Source: a virus
Length of the DNA stretch: 22,263 nt
IMG/VR virus record: IMGVR_UViG_3300031688_000147
Location: 1-22,263 of that record
Reading direction: 5' to 3' (one strand)
Every line of letters starts with the position of its first letter. The first letter of the stretch is position 1. A program made the position numbers and the translations under genes. Positions 19,742 through 22,263 of the stretch are shown here, piece by piece. The notes under the pieces were generated by a model, which was given only the letters and a program-made list of their open reading frames with translations, did no database searches and was not told the DNA's origin.

Positions 19742-20294
19742 CTTGATATCCTTCCCACCAATCAGGAGCTGATCTTCCCCAGTCCCATTTGGCAAATGGT
19801 TTTGCTGTGTGGTAATAATTTCTGTATGCTTGTACTGCATTACCTTTAACAATACAATCCGGATATTGAGACATTGCCTGCGCAAATTCAGTAAGACCAA
19901 CATCTGGTATATTTATAGGTGGAGTAGCGAGCACATCACCTAGTTTTTCGTATGTTGCATGTTTTTTATTTCTACGAAATTCGAATTCTTGAGAAAGTGC
20001 TACAAAATGTTCATAATGCCATATGTAGTTTTCTAAGCTTTTCATAGTCCACACAGTACATGGATGATATTTGTGAACTGCTGCGTAGTATACATCATCA
20101 CGGCTATCACCAAATGTATAATATTGCTGCATAGTTTTACCAGACTTAGACCTGCGTCTTTCAGGTGAACCGTCAAGTAACCTATGAGATGTACATAGCA
20201 TTTGCGCTGCTTCGATAATCATTTTAGGTATGTGTTTATCACACATCATTATAGCAGCTTTTGCTGGGTCTTTGTGTAACACAAAAATATTCAT
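19722..20294 (-). CDS. Conserved phage protein of unknown function, MNIFVL-D-CDKH type (190 aa)
   Basis: First gene of the long operon from the promoter at 20322, with AGAAGGTGAAAGT before ATG. The opening MNIFVLHKDPAKAAIMMCDKHIPKMIIEAAQML is a pattern I recognise from T4-like cyanophage and marine phage proteins of unknown function. C-terminal aromatic-rich segment (YHTAKPFAKWDWGRSAPDWW). Conserved Asp, Cys and His near the N-terminus (D23/K24/H25 region) could be catalytic or metal-binding; this is not established. Confidence 0.7.
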   Translation of the reverse strand: MNIFVLHKDPAKAAIMMCDKHIPKMIIEAAQMLCTSHRLLDGSPERRRSKSGKTMQQYYTFGDSRDDVYYAAVHKYHPCTVWTMKSLENYIWHYEHFVALSQEFEFRRNKKHATYEKLGDVLATPPINIPDVGLTEFAQAMSQYPDCIVKGNAVQAYRNYYHTAKPFAKWDWGRSAPDWWEGYQGADLHS

Positions 20295-20321
20295 ACTTTC
20301 ACCTTCTTAAATAATATATTA

Positions 20322-20350
20322 ATTATACCATGTTTTTTGCAGTTTGTACA
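20322..20350 (-). promoter_or_regulatory. Early sigma70-type promoter for the long glycan/RLP operon
   Basis: On the minus strand, TGTACA (20345-20350), a 17-bp spacer and TGGTATAAT (TATAAT 20322-20327), 28 bp before the 190-aa gene. No further copy is seen to the left until 9517, so about 10.7 kb may depend on it. Confidence 0.85.
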
Positions 20351-20376
20351 CAGTTGTTTTTTCAATTGATTTCAAA

Positions 20377-20796
20377 TTAAGCTTTCGGCAATAGTTTAGG
20401 AAAAGCTTCTTCTACTACTGGTCTTGAAATTCCTGGTATTTTTCTTTTGTTTATCATGTTAACAACGAGTTTGGCATCTTCAGGATGTACGCCTTCAAGT
20501 ATTCCTATAAAGAGTTGTTCTCTTTTAAATTTTGCCATTTTGTCGCCTTGACCGCCTTTGACAAAAAATCTAAAAGTACCGTTTTGTTTTGTTAAAGTAG
20601 TAGGATGATTATGAGCTGCACATGCAGTATATGGAGGATCTCCAGCTGGCATATTCCATTCAATGGTGTCATCCATGGAGCCTCTTATAATATCTTTTAA
20701 AGCATATGTTTCATTTTCTTTTAAAACACGCACTTTATCATCCCGACTTCTTTGTTTAGCCATTTCTTCTAAAACTTCATAAACATATTGTTTCAT
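20377..20796 (-). CDS. DUF6433-like T4-type phage protein (139 aa)
   Basis: Matches the pattern of DUF6433 proteins of T4-like cyanophages: YEVLEEMAKQ start, LKDIIRGSMDDTIEWNMPAGDPPY (about 33-56) and a basic middle, ending LLPKA. Its function is not established; it is usually found near DNA replication genes. TAATG overlap with rnh upstream. It is the last gene before the next early promoter (20322). Confidence 0.75.
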   Translation of the reverse strand: MKQYVYEVLEEMAKQRSRDDKVRVLKENETYALKDIIRGSMDDTIEWNMPAGDPPYTACAAHNHPTTLTKQNGTFRFFVKGGQGDKMAKFKREQLFIGILEGVHPEDAKLVVNMINKRKIPGISRPVVEEAFPKLLPKA

Positions 20797-21650
20797 TAAA
20801 TAAACTCCTGTACACTTGATATTAAATTATTACAACGCTTAGCAATTAAATAAGGTAATACTTTACCTTTATTAGACCAAGGATCTTGATTTTCATATGT
20901 ATTTATAATTTCATTATATAAGTTTTGTGGTGTTTCAGTAAGGGCAATCAATTGTTCATTTCTAAGATAATTGCGATACCAAGAAGCAGCGTATAATAAT
21001 TCACCTTCTTCTAAGTCTTCAATGATACTATCTACTTTCTTTTGTGTCATAGGTGTTTGTCTAAAACCTTCTACAAACGTATCATCATTAGATAAAATAT
21101 TTGGTACACCATCGCTTTTATCACCACGTATAATATGATTAAGTAAATAATATCTAGCATTATCTTCTTTAAGTTCTTTCTTAAGAAGAGGCGAGAACTG
21201 CTTTACATTAGGAAATTTCTGTAATTGTAAGAAATCTCTATCTGAAGAAACAATCATAATTTTTTCTGGATTAAATTCGACTTTAGATTTTTTCATTACA
21301 AGAGCACCAATGATATCGTCTGCTTCGCACGTATCTATTCTAATAACCTTATAAGGAAAGTTTTCTGCAATTTCTTCTCTTACTAAAGTAAGTAAACGAA
21401 ATGCTTCATTCCAATCGAATGTAGACTCTTGCCTGTTTTTCTTACGGCTAGCTTTGTACTGTGGAAATACTTTCTTACGCCAATTGTTTGTAGCATCGAC
21501 TGCAAGAACCATTTCGCCATACACACCTTTATATCTTTTATGATACATTCTAAGTGAATTTAGTATCATATGACGAATCATACTTTCGTCATTAGTTTTA
21601 TTAATAATAATACTAGCCAGTGCAATACCGCTGTAGTCAACAATAATCAT
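20796..21650 (-). CDS. rnh: T4-type RNase H, 5'-3' exonuclease of the FEN1 family (284 aa)
   Basis: The acidic residues of the FEN1/T4 RNase H active site are visible: D5 (MIIVDYSG), D52 (LAVDATNNWRKKVFPQYK), E109/D111/D112 (TCEADDIIGAL), D137/D139 (SSDRDFLQL) and D177/D180 (RGDKSDGVPN). The enzyme removes RNA primers and flaps from lagging-strand fragments. Length (284 aa) is close to T4 Rnh (305 aa). It overlaps its neighbours by TAATG at both ends, in an operon with three small phage proteins. This anchors the window as T4-like. Confidence 0.9.
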   Translation of the reverse strand: MIIVDYSGIALASIIINKTNDESMIRHMILNSLRMYHKRYKGVYGEMVLAVDATNNWRKKVFPQYKASRKKNRQESTFDWNEAFRLLTLVREEIAENFPYKVIRIDTCEADDIIGALVMKKSKVEFNPEKIMIVSSDRDFLQLQKFPNVKQFSPLLKKELKEDNARYYLLNHIIRGDKSDGVPNILSNDDTFVEGFRQTPMTQKKVDSIIEDLEEGELLYAASWYRNYLRNEQLIALTETPQNLYNEIINTYENQDPWSNKGKVLPYLIAKRCNNLISSVQEFI

Positions 21651-21931
21651 TATCCAATTCTCCTTTGATTATAATAATCGTATGTTCTTTTATAAACATA
21701 CACATCCCATAAAGTAGCGTTCTTCATACCACCTTTAGGATCGCCAAAGTAATTAAAACCGTTAGTTGGTTTCCTACCTTTTTTCTCTACTCTAAACTTT
21801 TGATTTTTAGAATTACAAGCTTTTACAATTTGCTTGACTATTGCAAATTCAGCCATATCTCTTGGATCTTTAGGATCAAACCTACCAATCCATGACGTTG
21901 ATCTTTCGTGCTTTCCAATATGTATTCCCAT
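21650..21931 (-). CDS. Small basic phage protein of unknown function (93 aa)
   Basis: The start at 21931 (MGIHIGKHERSTSWIG) is supported by AGGAGA upstream; the frame extends 20 codons further but without a ribosome site. The product is basic and aromatic, with FNYFGDPKGGMKNATLWDVYVYKRTYDYYNQRR near its end. It lies directly before rnh (TAATG overlap), so a role in DNA metabolism is possible. No family was recognised. Confidence 0.65.
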   Translation of the reverse strand: MGIHIGKHERSTSWIGRFDPKDPRDMAEFAIVKQIVKACNSKNQKFRVEKKGRKPTNGFNYFGDPKGGMKNATLWDVYVYKRTYDYYNQRRIG

Positions 21932-21959
21932 TATATTCTCTCCTGTAAAAGTGTAACCA

Positions 21960-22184
21960 TTAATTGTGAAACTTATAATAAGGGATTGCAACAGGACTTG
22001 TAGTTGCTAATCGTGTAACCATTACGAGTCGACTAGTAAGAGCCTTCATTATTGACATACTAGGATCATCACGTTTGCTTTCCTCTTTAATTTTATAAGG
22101 TAAAGTTTTTAGTAACATTCCAATCTTTTTAGGATCATCTTTAATCATCTTTTCTAAACTATTAACACTAATCATTTTAGACAT
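21960..22184 (-). CDS. Small phage protein of unknown function (74 aa)
   Basis: First gene after the promoter at 22219, with GGAGAATATAT before ATG 22184. Charged helical N-terminal half (KMIKDDPKKIGMLLKTLPYKIKEESKRDD), then a hydrophobic, proline-containing tail. The first residues resemble the leader of the 62-aa gene at 9481 only in context, not in sequence. Function unknown. Confidence 0.6.
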   Translation of the reverse strand: MSKMISVNSLEKMIKDDPKKIGMLLKTLPYKIKEESKRDDPSMSIMKALTSRLVMVTRLATTSPVAIPYYKFHN

Positions 22185-22218
22185 AATATATTCTCCGTTA
22201 GGTTTATTTTATAGTACT

Positions 22219-22247
22219 ATTATACCATGCTTTTAGGCAAATGTACA
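22219..22247 (-). promoter_or_regulatory. Early sigma70-type promoter for the rnh operon
   Basis: On the minus strand, TGTACA (22242-22247), a 17-bp spacer and TGGTATAAT (TATAAT 22219-22224). It drives the 74-aa, 93-aa, rnh and DUF6433 genes. Confidence 0.85.
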
Positions 22248-22263
22248 CAGTTATTTTCACTTA

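Noticed and set aside
15200-20920. Other TATAAATA matches on the minus strand inside genes (for example near 15206 and 20907)
   Set aside because: They lie inside coding regions of AT-rich DNA with no gene start just downstream, so they are best explained by chance.

Overview
The window reads as a stretch of a T4-like (tevenvirus-type) marine myophage genome. It is AT-rich and very densely packed. Most genes lie on the minus strand and are joined by ATGA, TAATG or TTGA stop/start overlaps. Phage markers are a T4-type RNase H (rnh), a DUF6433-type protein, an MGME1/RecB-like exonuclease, a SleB-type cell-wall hydrolase, a DUF3310-like protein and exact T4 late-promoter boxes (TATAAATA). The host is probably an alphaproteobacterium, perhaps SAR11-like. 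The main reason is that the window encodes a permuted two-piece tmRNA of the alphaproteobacterial type; low GC and the gene repertoire fit too.

Layout. 1-263 is a hairpin-rich, GC-elevated stretch with no convincing gene. 264-804 holds two tiny minus-strand genes behind two early promoters. 966-1565 is a plus-strand cassette of three small proteins, two of them membrane proteins, behind a late promoter. 1576-5823 is one leftward operon. It begins with an early promoter (5795-5823) and a two-piece tmRNA (about 5493-5789; tag VNDNYVSQELAIAA). It continues with small proteins, a fatty-acid desaturase, a GNAT-like protein and four consecutive divergent Fe(II)/2-oxoglutarate-type oxygenases. 5855-7384 is a second plus-strand late cassette, including a 45-residue protein with nine cysteines. 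7587-9545 is a leftward early operon: 62-aa protein, SleB hydrolase, 63-aa protein, DUF3310-like protein, SAM methyltransferase.

9589-20350 is a long leftward operon from one early promoter. Its first part carries phage DNA-metabolism and small proteins. From 18024 down to 9589 it is a glycan island: several glycosyltransferase-like proteins (two GT25, one GT9-like, three others), two class I methyltransferase-like proteins, a DUF6165-like protein, a sugar nucleotidyltransferase and, in the middle, a RuBisCO-like protein (RLP). 20377-22247 is the rnh/DUF6433 operon.

The two most notable systems are as follows. (1) A phage-borne two-piece tmRNA with a complete 7-bp acceptor stem carrying the G3-U70 alanine identity pair, encoded CCA and its own tag. 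(2) A phage RLP that keeps the KxDE metal-binding motif but lacks the loop-6 catalytic lysine of true RuBisCO. It is translationally coupled to a nucleotidyltransferase and a methyltransferase, which suggests synthesis of an unusual activated sugar. Early transcription appears to use one repeated promoter design: TGTACA or TTTACA, a 17-bp spacer, and TGGTATAAT. This is found six times, always reading leftward.
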